DNA of 64,000 bases, taken from contig CM065313.1 in assembly GCA_033032175.1 (NCBI GenBank), positions 20,442,327 to 20,506,326 of the forward strand, given 5' to 3'. A program made the position numbers and the translations under genes. Shown in pieces: positions 33,290 to 46,239 of this stretch. The notes under the pieces were generated by a model that saw nothing but the letters and a program-made list of their open reading frames with translations, was not told where the DNA came from and did not search any database. Source of the stretch: Saturnia japonica (taxonomy: Eukaryota > Arthropoda > Insecta > Lepidoptera > Saturniidae). Numbering within the stretch: the first letter of the stretch is position 1; the number at the start of each line of letters is the position of its first letter.

Positions 33290-33560
33290 TTACCATACAT
33301 GTTTTTTTATACCACGATGGTGGTAAACAAGCATGTGGTTCGTATAATGGTAAGCTGTTACCGACGCTTTAAAAACCGATTCATTCTTCTTTTGAAGGAC
33401 CCCATAATATAGTCCCCTGGAAAACCTCAGCAGCAAGCTCGATCTACGTCCGGAGCTTTTGCGAAAGGAAACTTCTCTGCAATCGGACTTTCCGCCACCG
33501 TTTAGGTTCCAAGGTTGAAATCCCTGCCGATGACGAGCGGTGCGATGATGGAAGGTAGCC
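33290..33560 (+). repeat. Dispersed repeat O, copy 1
   Basis: 'ataccacgatggtggtaaac', 'gtataatggtaagctgttac' and later 'ccttggccattatacaagta'. It shares its layout with 59075-59335 ('caaaggtggcaaataagctt', 'gcatgatggtaagtggctac'). Confidence 0.45.
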
Positions 33561-34439
33561 CTTGGCCATTATACAAGTAGGCTTAAAAAAGCTAGTGTTA
33601 AATTTTTTACTTTTTTCAGATTATGAGTAGTTCGGTATATATAATAAATAAAATGAATGCTTGTTTTCTACCTACTGTCTTCAATAAAAAAGGACATATG
33701 TTTTTATTTTCATATACTGTTATATTTAAGTACAATTTCATTTTAATTAAAACTAAAAATGAACTTATTAGCACAGTTGGTAAGACCCACCCTCAGGCTA
33801 CAATATATTTTCACAATATTCAGAATCAGGATAATCTATTTATCGTATCTATTAGACAACTTTATTATAAGTAAAAATTATTACAGTTAGACAAGAAAGT
33901 TATGTTTAAAGTATATTTTTAGTAATTAATCCTTAAAATATAATTCATCGACATCGATGTTAAGACATATTAAATTTCGACAACACTAACGCCAGTAACA
34001 CCTTGTGACTTTGTAAAAATTAAGAAAGAGAGATTTTTCTAAAAACTCGAAGGCGTCAGTCGAGTTAGTGACGCCACATTAATTTCGGCTGTCGATTACT
34101 TACACCGAGTTTTGACCGAACTCGAGCGCTTGTAAAAAATCGTACCTGCCTCCGACTTGTAAGTAATGACGTGGAATACTACGAATCGCTTCTTTTAATG
34201 TTTTAAAAGTCTTTCTGATTGACGTACTTACTTTATTTCAACTTTTAAACTGTAATATTTATCTGATAGTTAATGATGATCCATACTTAGGGATGAACGC
34301 ATTTTAAAATATCGATATTTATATTGAAGCCATGAAATTATCGATAACCGAAATATCAACGGTGTTAAATCGATATTATTAGTATCTATTTTAATATGTC
34401 CAATAAAATAATTAAAAAAGTGATATAAAAGTAAAATCA

Positions 34440-34870
34440 CATATATCTATACAAATAAATAAAAATAAAAGTATCTGTTTGTAATGTCATGATAACAGCT
34501 TTTTACTAAATGCATATAAAACTATTGAAAAAAAATTGTCTGTCAGTTTGTTCCGGATAATTTCCGAAACGGTTGGACCGATTTTGACGGGACTTTATCT
34601 GGCAGATAGCTGATGACATAAGAAGTAACATAGGCTACTTTTATTTTATAAAAATAATTAGGGTTCTGCGCAAACAAAAAAAAAGACTGGTCATGGTGAA
34701 TCAATTCGGGCGCTTAAATGGCCTAAGCCAAAACCATAAGGGATGTAGCAGATTAATGTTCTACATAATTGTAGACATTAAATTATTGGGAGTGGGTGTA
34801 GTACGATTCGTGTGTGCTCGATTGACCTTTCTGTAGTCTACGCGGGCGTAGCCGCGAGCATAGTTAGTAC
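34440..34870 (+). repeat. Dispersed LINE-tail-like repeat L, copy 1
   Basis: 'accgattttgacgggacttt', 'ggcagatagctgatgacata', 'aattagggttctgcgcaaac' and 'ctacgcgggcgtagccgcga'. The same order, decayed, is at 63715-63950 ('attttgacggggcttttaat', 'aattagggttccacgcaaat'). Confidence 0.65.
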
Positions 34871-35446
34871 AATATAAGATCCATTTAAAAGTGTTAAAAT
34901 CTAATAAGATAAAACAGTTTTGCATAATATTTGTATATGTCTATCTAACAATTTTATGAATATTATTGAGCTATTTTGATGATTGTTCAAAGTGACATTA
35001 GAATGGACTTAGTTCATATTTTTTAACATCAGGACTAGCTGAACAATAAATTACCCGTCTTGAAGCCAAAAACATACAACATAGTTAAAAATGATGTTTA
35101 TTGTAACATATTGTATCTCAGTGTTCCGACTAGAATGTGTAAAATGTCTGCAATACAATTCCCATAATGCCCCCAATATTTCTTATAAATTATTACAAAA
35201 CACGGGTATAGTTCTAATATTCGTAAAGTTTTAGAATTAAATTTTGTAAACGGACAGTCAACAAATCAGTGTCGTTTACCGTTGGCTGAGTTTTCAATTT
35301 GCTCAGTCCCCGGTAAGTGGAGACTGCATGTGTGACCTCACTTGTTTACGATGTACGACGATATAGACTTCGAATAGATACGGTATTAACTTATCGTACG
35401 GAGGAAACTTTATCCTTGTTATTATAGATTTATTAAACACTAGCCG

Positions 35447-35450
<4 letters not shown>

Positions 35451-35494
<44 letters not shown>
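35451..35494. repeat. (TA)22 microsatellite
   Basis: Forty-four bases of uninterrupted TA; a shorter (TA) run lies about 15 bases downstream. Confidence 0.97.
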
Positions 35495-35496
<2 letters not shown>

Positions 35497-35599
35497 TACA
35501 ATAAGTATATATATATAATAATCGGATCCAATGATTTGGATTAAATTTTGTATTTAGATAATGTTTTTTACATTGCAAATTCACCTAGAGAGGCGCTTT

Positions 35600-35885
35600 A
35601 CTTCTTTTTTAGGGTTCCGATCTTCAAAAAGGAAAAAAGGAACCCTTATAGGATCACTTTATTGTCTTTTTGTCTGTCTGTCTGTCAAGACCCGTTTTGT
35701 CAGGAGTTCGTGGAGGTATAAAGTTGAAATTTATATCAAAAACTCAGGTCTGCAATCTCTTGAAGTTGTGAAAAAATTAAATTTCTAAGTCAACGCAGTC
35801 AAAAGATACGGCCTGATTAAGTCTCATTTCTATACAATTTCTAAGGGAACAAAAACCTTTAGGGTACTGAAAAGTAATTGACTGA
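35600..35885 (+). repeat. Dispersed repeat M
   Basis: 'agggttccgatcttcaaaaa', 'ggaacccttataggatcact', then (TGTC)n and a body ending 'gggtactgaaaagtaat'. A reverse partial copy is at 47280-47380 ('gtgatcctataagggttcta'). A widespread lepidopteran element type. Confidence 0.6.
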
Positions 35886-36149
35886 CTCAATCATCAAAAA
35901 CCTAGATTACTTCTAAGTAACTCAGAAACTTGAAATATAGCATCAACCATATTATACCAAGCATGCAAAAGAAAAAATCAAAAAACTTCAAAAAAATCGC
36001 TACCACAGAACTATTAAGCACTACTTTGAGTTTTGGCTTTCCGAAACTTATGTCCTCTTTTTTCCGAACATGGTACTTCTATCATTTTATTTATATGAGA
36101 AGAATTGTTCATAGTAAGAGGAAGATATATTGCAAGAAACGTTAAAACA

Positions 36150-37620
36150 TATGAACCTTATTTATCAAGATTGTCTTTAATTCTTTTTAGGTTTTCCCTG
36201 AAGCTTTCAATTTTGATAAATAATAACTGACTAATAAATACGTGCGAAGTCGCGGGCATAACTGATAAATAATAAATTTATTGAATTAATTTGTTTGCCT
36301 ATTGAAATACGTTCATATAAAACGTGTAATAAGGAGTATGGTGGTTTTAAAGTACCTCGGTCGGATTCCATTTACCGACAATTTTGCAAGATATATCAAA
36401 CCAAATACTGGGCACCTCGTTTATAGTTTCATTTACGTTGAAGCATACATATTAAAATAGCAATACTGTTCCAAGGGCCGGCCTCCTCTCCAACACGGCA
36501 TATTAAATAACATACTATTTGTACCGGCTACCGGGTAAATCACCGATATCCGGATGGTATATTAATTATACTTGGGAAAAGTGTTCCAAGTTCAGACGCC
36601 TCGGGTTCTGAGTGTACTGTTATACGTGGTTGCGGATTCACTTATCCTAACAAAAATTACGCATTTAAGCCCACTCACCTGGATGTTTCTTAGCGCTGCA
36701 ACAAGTGGGTAGGTATTCACGCACCCGGTCGGCGAATCTCGTCTCTCAACTGCAAATCCACACCCGAAAACATTCATCCAGATGCTTCACGGATATATAT
36801 TTCTTTACAACGTGTATAGAGCACAATTAAAACGGTTAAAGTTAAACGGCAAAGTTTTCTTATTATAAACCAACAAAACAACGGCGGCGGCTCTCAACTC
36901 GTCTCGCGACCGATTAGTACTCACTAACTTCACATCGCGGCGCGTGCAACCGGGGTTCTCACACACACATTCTGATAATTTGAGTGAGCTCATAGCCAAC
37001 TTTTGCCATGATAGGAAACCCTAACAACCACGTACTATTTGGCCCAAACACTAATAAATATTAATAGGTACATACTAATGACTCATGATCCGTACTTTTA
37101 CCCGCAACAGGTGCGTTCGAATTTTTTAAGTAGGAAACGACTAGTTTTGAGGAATTCTCGCTTCATACGTGAAAGGGTAACAATCTCGCTTGAGCTGTCG
37201 GATCATGAAGACCTCAGTTAATAAGTTGACTACAATAAACAATGTTCCTGAGTGTCGTCTCGCTGCCTGTCCGTCTCAGCTACGCTGCTACGTATATTAC
37301 AATACTGAATATGGTCGATTCTGGTCGAAATCGAATATTGAAATTTTATTGTCACCTCCATTAAATTTGTTTTTGTACATTCACGCGATGTGCATCTGCC
37401 GTAAGTTTCACACTAATGATAATTTATACGTTCTCATTGTAAACGGCGTAACACGAATTCCTTGCACTCTATATTGGAAACAACGTTCTGTGTTATAGAA
37501 ACGTTTTATCAATTATTGTCTACTTTGTTATTTTGTGTATGTAATGCTTAACATGCCGTTCGCATTTTATCTTTGATATTTGCTTTTACTTTCACTAAAA
37601 TTTCATGTTTTGATACTATG
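36150..37620. other. Non-coding stretch, nothing recognised
   Basis: Short frames only, none with recognisable protein character. 36590-37010 is GC-richer than its surroundings. Confidence 0.35.
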
Positions 37621-37621
37621 A

Positions 37622-37875
37622 TGGTTCTGTGATTGCACGGTCGGATAACGGGGTTTATCGTCGTGGGTTCAAATCCTACAACAAATCCGAGCTTTAGGTG
37701 GAGAAAACCGTCGTGATGAAACTATTATATAACATGGTTGTAAGGAATTTTAATACCCGCCTGCTTAGATATTAACTTTAAGTTGAAAATCTGTCGCCAA
37801 AATACCTAAAGGCGGGTTTCGGCAGCTTAAGAGCTAGTCCCATTGATTTCAGCGTGTTACTAGTTTTGAGATAAT
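37622..37875 (+). repeat. SINE family A, copy
   Basis: Decayed head ('gttcaaatcctacaa'), then 'gtcgtgatgaaactattata', 'gttgaaaatctgtcgccaaa' and the family tail. Confidence 0.65.
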
Positions 37876-39714
37876 CGTCACCTTATGTGAGGTTAGGTTG
37901 GAAATTTTAAATATATTTTTTGTTTAAACATTAAATAGACATCATATCAAATGTAAGTATTCGTAACAAGAAAATAAGAGCAAGATTTATAAAAGTATGA
38001 TTTAAAATAAAACACACATACATAACATACACATGTAAAGAATTTAATCAAAACGTACGTAAACGTAAAAAGATCTTTCTTTATCCGTCCAATAACTTAA
38101 TATTAAAGTATAAAGGTGAATGGAAGTTTGATAATGTCGTAAAAGATCTGCAGCCATCTCGAGATCGCGTAAACCTTTCACGAGGGAGAGCTCAAATAAT
38201 CCCAACAATAAAGAAAAATTCCAACCCTCTTTATGAAGAGGTAAGATCCTTGGCAAATTGTGGGCTCTGGCTACCATCGAGTCGAATTTTAATTATAATA
38301 TAAATAATTTTTCTATAGGGAACAAAAAATGTTTACATTTTTACCAAATTGTCTCAAAGCTAGACAACGAATATGAATTTTAACAAGTTTAATTATTTTA
38401 AAATGTTATTGTTTAAAACTATTCTTTATTAACCTTATTATTTTGGTTTTGTTGTTTTTCTTTTTAACGAATAAAATGATTAAAAATATTAGTAATAATT
38501 TTATAAAAAGTAGAATATCTGTACCTATGTTTCATTATTATTATTTTAATTGTAATTGACCCCGTTCGAACCATCAATATAATAAATAGTATTAACGCAG
38601 GGACTATTAAAAATGAAATTGTATGAAATGTTGATCAGGAAATAGTTGTTGTAACATGCGTCATTTATCATAACTAAAACCGTCATTGGTCTATGACATT
38701 GAGCAAAAAAAAAAATTGATGTAGTTATTTTAAAATAAATAAAGTATCTCCACGGTTTCCCCTGTTTATTTTCAAGTGGCAGCATGTAACAGACGACCAG
38801 TGTGCAGGTAACAGACGGTATAAGTGGATTGCTTTTCTGCTTTACATACAAATATTTTGTGCAAACGCGCACCGCCCGCCCAGGCGCGACGCATCGTGGC
38901 CCGCCCCGGTAGCGCTTTATGACGGAATCATGAAGAATTTAACTGATTTATGACTTTTTTCATGTAATCATCTATTTATACAATCGAGATTTTAAAATGT
39001 TTTAACAGAACTTATAAATTTGTTATTATATTTTTATAAACAGGGAAGGTTTGTAAGTGGTAACCTCTGAAACTACTGATCCGATTCTAAAAATTCATTA
39101 ATTAACTTTTATATTTTATTCTTATATAAAATTTTATATTATTATTAAAGCAGAAGAAACCATGGACAGTTGTTAGTTTTTACAAAGTCAATTCAGTTTA
39201 AATTTACACCTCCAAAACAAAAACAAAATAAATATTTTAATGACGGTTATGAAATGACTAATGCTTTTCATCATAGCAAATGAGGTTTACCACAATTAGT
39301 CAGAAGTTTCTATTGCTCCATACTTTCCTCCCGTTTCGGTATAGACCTAGCATTTTAATAGGTATAAAGATATCTTTCGCAAAACAAAATTACACGTCGT
39401 ATTTATAATATTGAAATTTAAATAAGAAAATAAATGTTGCTTACCTTGTCTACATACACATTTCTCCGATAATGAAGAAAATAAAAACCTTCAAATAAAG
39501 GATTAAGGTAGACACAATAGGCATGAGCCGGTAATCTTGACGAATGATGCCTCGCCCGAGAAGCGAACCCGGTACCGTATTACTGAGGTAATTTATCAAT
39601 CCGTGATTGATTGATGTCGGGTTTGAATGCTATTGATTACTAAATACCATTTTATTGATATGTTTTTATATTCATATTATTACATACTCAGCTATGATCG
39701 TGACGTGGATTCGC
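37876..39714. other. AT-rich gene-free stretch
   Basis: No ORF or repeat supported. A small GC-rich patch at 38862-38930 ('ccgcccgcccaggcgcgacg') is isolated. Confidence 0.4.
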
Positions 39715-40115
39715 CTGTAAAAATAACTAGCTATGCCCCGCGGTTTCCTTCGCATATAACATAGAAGAAATCACTGATTGATGATTTATAATACTTCAGT
39801 ATAGACAATATTTTTATCGGGCGGCCAGATGGTTACATCGCGCCACTATTACTATAGACATAGACCCGAGCCGAGTGTTGAATTATTTTAATTTTGTATA
39901 TTATCTCTCAAACTATGCGTCCAAATAACATGCTGTAAAAGGCAAAGTTTATCTTCATTAAATTATCTTTGTGATGAAGCAACTTTTGTTCGTAACGATT
40001 AATAGGCCATGCTTAAAAATAATACTCATAAATTAATTTTTAATCTTCAAAAAAATATATTGCATAATATCTTATTGTGGTTTATGTAATGAGGTGTAAA
40101 TCGATTCGTTATTAT
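39715..40115 (+). repeat. LINE-tail-like repeat, copy 2
   Basis: 'taactagctatgccccgcgg', 'ttcgtaacgattaata' and 'ttattgtggtttatgtaat'. Collinear with 57315-57625. Confidence 0.65.
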
Positions 40116-40789
40116 GGTCCAGGTGACATAGGGTACATTTTATACGAACAGAATAAATATGACGGATGCTACATACAAAAAAGTAGAAGTTTTTGATTAT
40201 TTTTCTCTATCGTATAAAGTGGGATGTCAAATGAAAGAGGAGAAAATGATGAGTTCATAAATATAAATTTAGTATAAAATTAAGTATTTTTTAAATAAAA
40301 AATAGCAAGCAACAAAAAAATAACTCAAGAGTATATTTCATTTCCGTAGTCTGGATACAGTTTTTAATAATTTTTTCAGTTTATATAGTGTTCATAACAA
40401 TAATAATTTAATAAAAAAGTGGCTGTTTGTAGTGGTGATAGGCGATTTCATTAAAAAAATATGGAAATCTGATTTTGAGTTACAGTTTTTTAACTATTGC
40501 CGCAAATCGCGTAACTAACACGCTGTATAACGCCATGTCGTGGTATCATTCAACAAAGTTTGTGGTTTGCTTAAAGTATTAGCGAAGTGGATTTACCTGA
40601 ACCCTCACTGGCTATTACCTTGAGACGGCATCACCTTCAATAATCCTATAAACGCTAGGCACTAAAGATTAGTTTAAACCTTTTGTCTGGCCAAGGTTCA
40701 GTTGCGTGCGGCGCAATACACGAGCGATAAACAATAAATACGATTTTAATATATAGCGACACCGGTCTGTACAAGACAATTTTTAACTT

Positions 40790-40985
40790 TAACAAAAGTG
40801 AAAACCAATTTCAATTTTTTTGAAGAGTTTCGTAGCGTACCTTCGAATTTGAAGGCCCAATAAATACCAATGAAACTAAAATGGGACTACCATTAAGGTA
40901 TCCCCTTTCCAACAAAAAAAGAATCCTCAAAATTGGTTTATAAACAAAGAAGTTGTAGCTGAACATCTATTAAAAAATATAATAT
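40790..40985 (+). repeat. Dispersed repeat F, copy 4
   Basis: 'accttcgaatttgaaggccc', 'taaggtatcccctttccaac' and 'aaacaaagaagttgtagctg'. It lies immediately upstream of the retroelement ORF remnant. Confidence 0.8.
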
Positions 40986-41019
40986 AGATTCTTATAGTTA
41001 TAATATAACAGGTCAAAAT

Positions 41020-41832
41020 TTTCCAGTTTCTCCAAATTCACAGAGGAGCTGGGACGACATAAACTGCAAATTGATTTATGATAATATTTTGAGCTGTAGT
41101 ACGGGTTCGGCGCGTGCTAGGCTTTTGGCCGTGGGTGCGCATGAGGCCGGCTACTGGCTTCAAGCGTATCCTTCGTCAAATACAGGAACATTTCTTGAAC
41201 CTGACACGCTCCGAATCGCAACCTGTCTACGGCTTGGGGTTCCGGTCTGCGTTCCTCATAAATGTCCCTGTGGCAGTGATGTCGACAAGCTAGGACATCA
41301 CGGACTGTCATGTCAAAAAAGTGCAGGCCGCTTCTCGAGACATGCCGCACTTAACGATATCATACGCCGGTCACTTGCCACCGTCAACGTTCCAAGTTTA
41401 CTTGAGCCGACTGGTATTGCAAGAGATGATGGCAAGGGGCCGGACGGTATGAGTTTGGTTCCATGGAAGATGGGCCGGGTGCTAGTATGGGATGCAACCT
41501 GTTCAGACACGCTGGCCCCTTCCCATCTACTTGGAACCAGCAACAGAGCTGGTGTGGCTTGTGAGGCGGCTGAAAAAGCTAAGGCATGCAAATATAGGGG
41601 TCTGGGCTCTGAATATGATTTTGTCCCATTCGGCGTCGAGACCCTTGGCCCGTGGGGTCCTAGCGCTACAAGGCTTTTTAAGGAAATAGTAAAAAGGTTA
41701 GTCGACATCACAGGAGACCGAAGAGCTGGCAGCTACCTCGGACAAAGAATTAGTCTAGCTATTCAAAGGGGGAACGCTGCCAGTATCTTCGGAACCTTGC
41801 CTAAAGGGACTCCTTTTCATAATATATTTTAA
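41020..41832 (+). CDS. Retroelement C-terminal ORF with zinc knuckle and endonuclease-like motif
   Basis: Open frame to TAA at 41830-41832; the frame is already open upstream (QRSWDDINCK at 41041-41070) and there is no convincing ATG, so this is a 5'-truncated piece. Counting from 41071, residues 65-81 form C-x-C-x8-H-x4-C (CPCGSDVDKLGHHGLSC). Then come RHAALNDII, a conserved E112-P, P124-D125-G and W140-D141. PD-x15-D after a CCHC knuckle resembles the restriction-like endonuclease region of site-targeted non-LTR retrotransposons. The end carries GVETLGPWGPSA and SLAIQRGNAASI. No reverse-transcriptase motif remains upstream. The element clade is unresolved. A second, broken copy is at 8080-8352. 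Confidence 0.72.
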   Translation, partial: FPVSPNSQRSWDDINCKLIYDNILSCSTGSARARLLAVGAHEAGYWLQAYPSSNTGTFLEPDTLRIATCLRLGVPVCVPHKCPCGSDVDKLGHHGLSCQKSAGRFSRHAALNDIIRRSLATVNVPSLLEPTGIARDDGKGPDGMSLVPWKMGRVLVWDATCSDTLAPSHLLGTSNRAGVACEAAEKAKACKYRGLGSEYDFVPFGVETLGPWGPSATRLFKEIVKRLVDITGDRRAGSYLGQRISLAIQRGNAASIFGTLPKGTPFHNIF

Positions 41833-42454
41833 TCTGTAGTTATGTATGTACATGTAATAATTTTATTAATTGTATAGAATAGATGTGTCACATTTAGATT
41901 AATTGTCGACCATTTAGAATGTTAATTAAAAATATAGATTCTACTTTAGAACCTTCTCCTTTTTCTGAAGTCGTATTTAATGAATGTTTCGTTACTGTTC
42001 AAAATACTTTTATTATAATAGGTACTACACATGGTGGTGAGGAATTTTTGTAAAATGTTTAGGTTTTCTAATTACATTTTTCTTCACAGTCAGCTGATAG
42101 TGGTACTTAAAACAAAAAAAAAGTCAGGAATATTCATGCGCACCAGGATTGCGCATCTGCTGATGGGAGCAAAGCGCAAATCCGGAATAACAGTGGTTGT
42201 CCAGGGATCCCACCAATGCGAAAAAAGTTACGTAGCCAAAGATACAGGTTGATACCGAAACGAGAATAACTGATTTTCAGTTTTTCGCTTTGTGTATGGT
42301 GGTTCTCATTCAGTCAGATGCATATTAATCGATATTTTGATAAAGTAATGTAGGTTCTCTAAGTGACTGCGTGATGATAAGAAATAAATGAAAATAAATT
42401 ATTTTCATTCAAATTTACACACTGATAGGAATGAAATTAATGATTTTTTTTTAA

Positions 42455-42845
42455 ATACTTGCGGTCGCCATAAGGTCGAAATTCAACCAGCTACTTTTTG
42501 ACCATAGACTATTTTCTGTTTGACATTTGCAGTATTAAAAATCTAAACAATGAGTATTATCTATTTCACTTGCTTTCACTTTTCGTCGAGTGCCAATTTC
42601 AATATTTTGGGGGTCTAAGTTCAATGGCACTGGTCAAGTTAGGATTCGCAGTATTAATTAATTATTATAGATAACTATAATAAACTAATAAAATAAAATA
42701 TTATAGATAAATATTAGCTTTCTGCATTCCTTCTCCATATAAACTTTAACCATGCCAAATCTCACAGTCTTCCGTGCACGCAATACGCTTAAAAAGGGGT
42801 ACAAAGTTTTTGGTTCACGTTAATACGTGTATTATACATATTAAT
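42455..42845 (+). repeat. Dispersed repeat D, copy 2
   Basis: Inverted full-length match of 262-615 ('catagactattttctgtttg', 'ggtctaagttcaatggcact', 'ccatgccaaatctcacagtc', 'gcttaaaaaggggtacaaag'). Confidence 0.75.
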
Positions 42846-42999
42846 ATAATATATAATGATAATTTAAGGGACATTAAAACTAAGAATATGAATGAATAAA
42901 TGATTAAGAATTAAAAAAAGGAATTAATTAATGTAAAGAATAAATGAAAATGAATGTAATAAATGATCAAAAATTAATGGAAAATATTCATAGTACCTT

Positions 43000-43440
43000 T
43001 ATATGAGTATGAGTTTTTTTTACAAAGTTAGTAATTTCCGCGGTCAGGTTAAGGTTTGGGACACGTGGCCTTACCCGCGTTTAGTCTTGCGAGGTGAGAT
43101 TAGCCGCAAAGTAATGCAGGAACGACTTTATTAGCCTCTTGCACACGATATGACCCGAATGGAGAGGCTTCTCCACTGTTTACCGGCTTCTCTCTAACGT
43201 ATTCTATGAAAGGTAAAAAACGGTTTATTGCTATCATATTCTTAGACTGGGTAGCCAGGTGAAGGAAATGCCCTACAAGTATGCCCTCATTGCTACTGCT
43301 GGGTAATAGAACACGATAATCCTGTCTGATTGTATCGCGACCACCACACACCAGTTGTAATAGCGGAATGGTGGGAATCCGCAATCGAGTGCGTCGTGAC
43401 CTCCACGCCATTCATATGATGATAAACTATTGTGGTTGGT
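43000..43440. other. GC-richer unidentified block
   Basis: 43080-43410 is moderately GC-rich and keeps a 103-codon minus-strand frame, but its translation matches nothing I know. It may be part of a mobile element; no second copy is in the window. Confidence 0.3.
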
Positions 43441-43544
43441 TCAGTTAGTGTATATCAAGCTATTTAGAGGCTTGGAGATGTGACGGCGACGACCAGCAAT
43501 GGATTGCGGATCTCTCGATGGTCATCGTTATTTATGGATATAGT

Positions 43545-43800
43545 TGGCCACAATCTCCCCTGATCTTAAGTAACAATGTGGTTCAAGATGGTAGAACGCT
43601 ATGTCTAATGGAAGACTGGCTCTCAAGTGCAGCTGCCAGAACACACCTTTTGGTGTTTGGCGAATCGTAGATTGACTGATTGACGAAATCTGACGTAGAC
43701 GTAAAGATAATATAGTAATGAATGTTGTATTGGTACAGATGTAGTAAGCCCTGCTATTGAGCCAAGAGGTTTCGAGTTCAATCAAGGAACCCAACATAGA
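43545..43800 (-). repeat. SINE family A, copy
   Basis: 'atgtggttcaagatggtaga', 'ggaagactggctctcaagtg' and 'cagctgccagaacacacctt'. Its head half (minus-strand 5' end) is decayed. Confidence 0.7.
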
Positions 43801-43859
43801 TATATTTGGTCCAAATTACAAATGCTACAGAGACAATGTTTTGAAACTCATGTGTAGTG

Positions 43860-46005
43860 ACTAGCTACCCTAAGTTATTTATCTATATTCTCTTGATTTT
43901 ATGTACATGCAAACTACTTATTTTTAGCATGTCAGAGCAATCTTTAATTCGGGCAACATTTAGGTTCTAATTTAAGTATGTTTTGTATTTTTAATTTTAG
44001 TGAAGTGTATGTCTTGTTGGTTGCTTAATAAAATAAAAAAACATATAATAGTCAGTTGTGTGTCGGGGTGCTATATTTCTATTATTATATGTTTAGTTAC
44101 CATAATACAAGCTTTGCTTAGTTTTGAATTAAATGCCCGCGTGTAAAATTGTGCTAAAAATAAACATTTATAATAGTAATGATATATTGATAAAATTAAT
44201 ATTGGACGGAGTCATTGGAGACGCGCGCTGCAGTCGGCGGACAGAATGGTCGGGAAGTTAAGAAGCCATTACAAGAGCTCGGACAATTAAATCCACCTTC
44301 GATGTTAAGGATATGTAACCCTACTTAGTAATTCTAATTGAATACATTCAGTTACTTGATGAGAGGAAAAAGGAAGATGATTTGAGGAAAATATTCTCTT
44401 ACTACCATATCGTATTGGGAAATCTCAGTGATAGAGTAATTAATACTATTCGCGATGGTTTGTTGATTAATTCGAAACTCCATCGCCGGATAATTTATTT
44501 TCCCGCTAATAGGACTATAAGCAAGAACGTAAAATGTTATACTTCTTTGCCGGAAGAAAACAAAAATATCTCAAAAGAAATTTAATCGCGTGTCAACAAC
44601 ACAATGAACTTAGCCACAAATTGTTAAAAAGACAATAGAAATACCTATAACTTCAAAAATAAAGTCGATGGAATCATTATTCATATATAATGAATACGTC
44701 GGAGAGAGACACCAGGATAAAAAATTACAGGATTTTCCTCGACATCGTGATTACGCAATCACAAATCGTGTTGGCGTTATCAGAGTTAATAGTGCAAGCA
44801 CTGTAGAGATGTGCACGGTTTGACGATCCAAGTGAAAATGATGTCTGTTTATTTGGATTTACCCCCAGTGGCCTCCAACCTCCCCTATATAGTCACCCCA
44901 ATGCTCGCATGTCTGATGTTATCGCTGCCCGTAGGTGACCTGGCAACTGATATCGACCTTCCTCATGGTCCTCCAACGAGTCCTTCAAGTTCGTCGTTGT
45001 CTACTTTCTCACAGAACACATCTGTTCCTAGCGGCTTCTCTACTCTTTCTTTTCATTTATTTTATTTCTCAGTATTTTAATACGCTTCGGAAAACTATTA
45101 ACTCGTTGCTATGACGTCAATACACACAATAGATTTAACAATGACAAATAAAAATAAAATGTAGGCTTGGTATGGGCTTCAACATATAACGACATCCTTA
45201 AACACTTCAGTAACCTTAAACATTGTTCATATATGAAGCAAAAAAAAACAAATTTTGATTTGCTGCTATCGTTAAATTACGCTGAGACAGAGATGCTGGT
45301 TAAAGTTCCCCAACGTTAAAGTTTTTAAAATTCATTGTATAGCATTTTGTTTGATTTTCATTAGTACTTTTTTATTTTCTGTTTTGTTAAGTATATATAT
45401 CTCTCTTTATATAATTTAACCTACGTAACTTTTTAATTATTTTATGTAATTGTTAACTGGTTCCACGCGATACAGGCGAAGCCTAGGGCGGGACCCCTGG
45501 CAATATTGTTTTAAATTGGTTATATCTAATAAACATTATATTTATCTCTTTTATATTTATATTAAAGTTGTAAAGTCATATAATTTGGAAAATAATGTAT
45601 AGCTTCTTCATAGTACGCTGTCCCCTCACCTGCGGGTTCAATAAGTGGAATAGCTCCCGGTTACCGACAAAAGATCAGCCCTATTGTTAAGAAAAGATGC
45701 GATATTTCCACTGGACCGGTCACGCCGTGCGATCCCAGGCCGTAGCCTTTGTGCACAGGTATTCACTAAATTAACTTTGTCTAGACCATTCCACATCTTT
45801 TTTTCATTAATATTTATTATCTTTTTAATAAAAATTTATTTTCTTATTTCTATTAGTAGAAATTGAAAATTGGATAATACGGTAGAATGAATATATTTAT
45901 GTAGCGTATTACAAAACAAATAAAAGTGTACAGACCAACTTTTTTTCATTACTTATCAAGTTATGATTGTGAGCGGACGCGAAAAACGTATTTATACAAC
46001 TGGTT
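43860..46005. other. Gene-free DNA
   Basis: No exon or known repeat. A GC-rich island is at 44210-44290 ('ggagacgcgcgctgcagtcg') and another mixed block at 44870-45000. Confidence 0.35.
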
Positions 46006-46009
46006 TTTA

Positions 46010-46235
46010 ACCGCCTTAAAAAAGGAAGTTACTGAATTTGATTGTATATTTTTTATGCATGTTTGTTTAGCTATAAGTTATTTGTTAATGAACTGATTTG
46101 GACGACTCTTTTTTTGTTGGAAAGGGGATACCTCAAAGTCAGGGTGGTCTCATGGGGTTGGACTTTGAACTACGAAGATACACTATAAAAACTTCTCAAA
46201 AACACTGAAGTTGGTTTCGTTTTTTGGAAATAATT
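46010..46235 (-). repeat. Dispersed repeat F, copy 5
   Basis: Reverse orientation: 'ccgccttaaaaaaggaagtt', 'gttggaaaggggatacctca', 'ggactttgaactacgaagat' and 'aacactgaagttggtttcgt'. Confidence 0.8.
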
Positions 46236-46239
46236 GTGT

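Noticed and set aside
34540..34700. Text resembling coding sequence near 'ttggaccgattttgacggga'
   Set aside because: It is part of a common non-coding LINE-tail repeat also present at 63715-63950.
35451..35494. Possible origin or promoter in the TA run
   Set aside because: A plain dinucleotide microsatellite explains it fully.
36592..37498. Several short frames in a GC-richer area
   Set aside because: None resembles a known protein and they conflict with each other in strand and frame; treated as non-coding.
41313..41711. 132-codon minus-strand frame over the retroelement ORF
   Set aside because: It is the antisense shadow of the + strand ORF, which alone shows conserved motifs.
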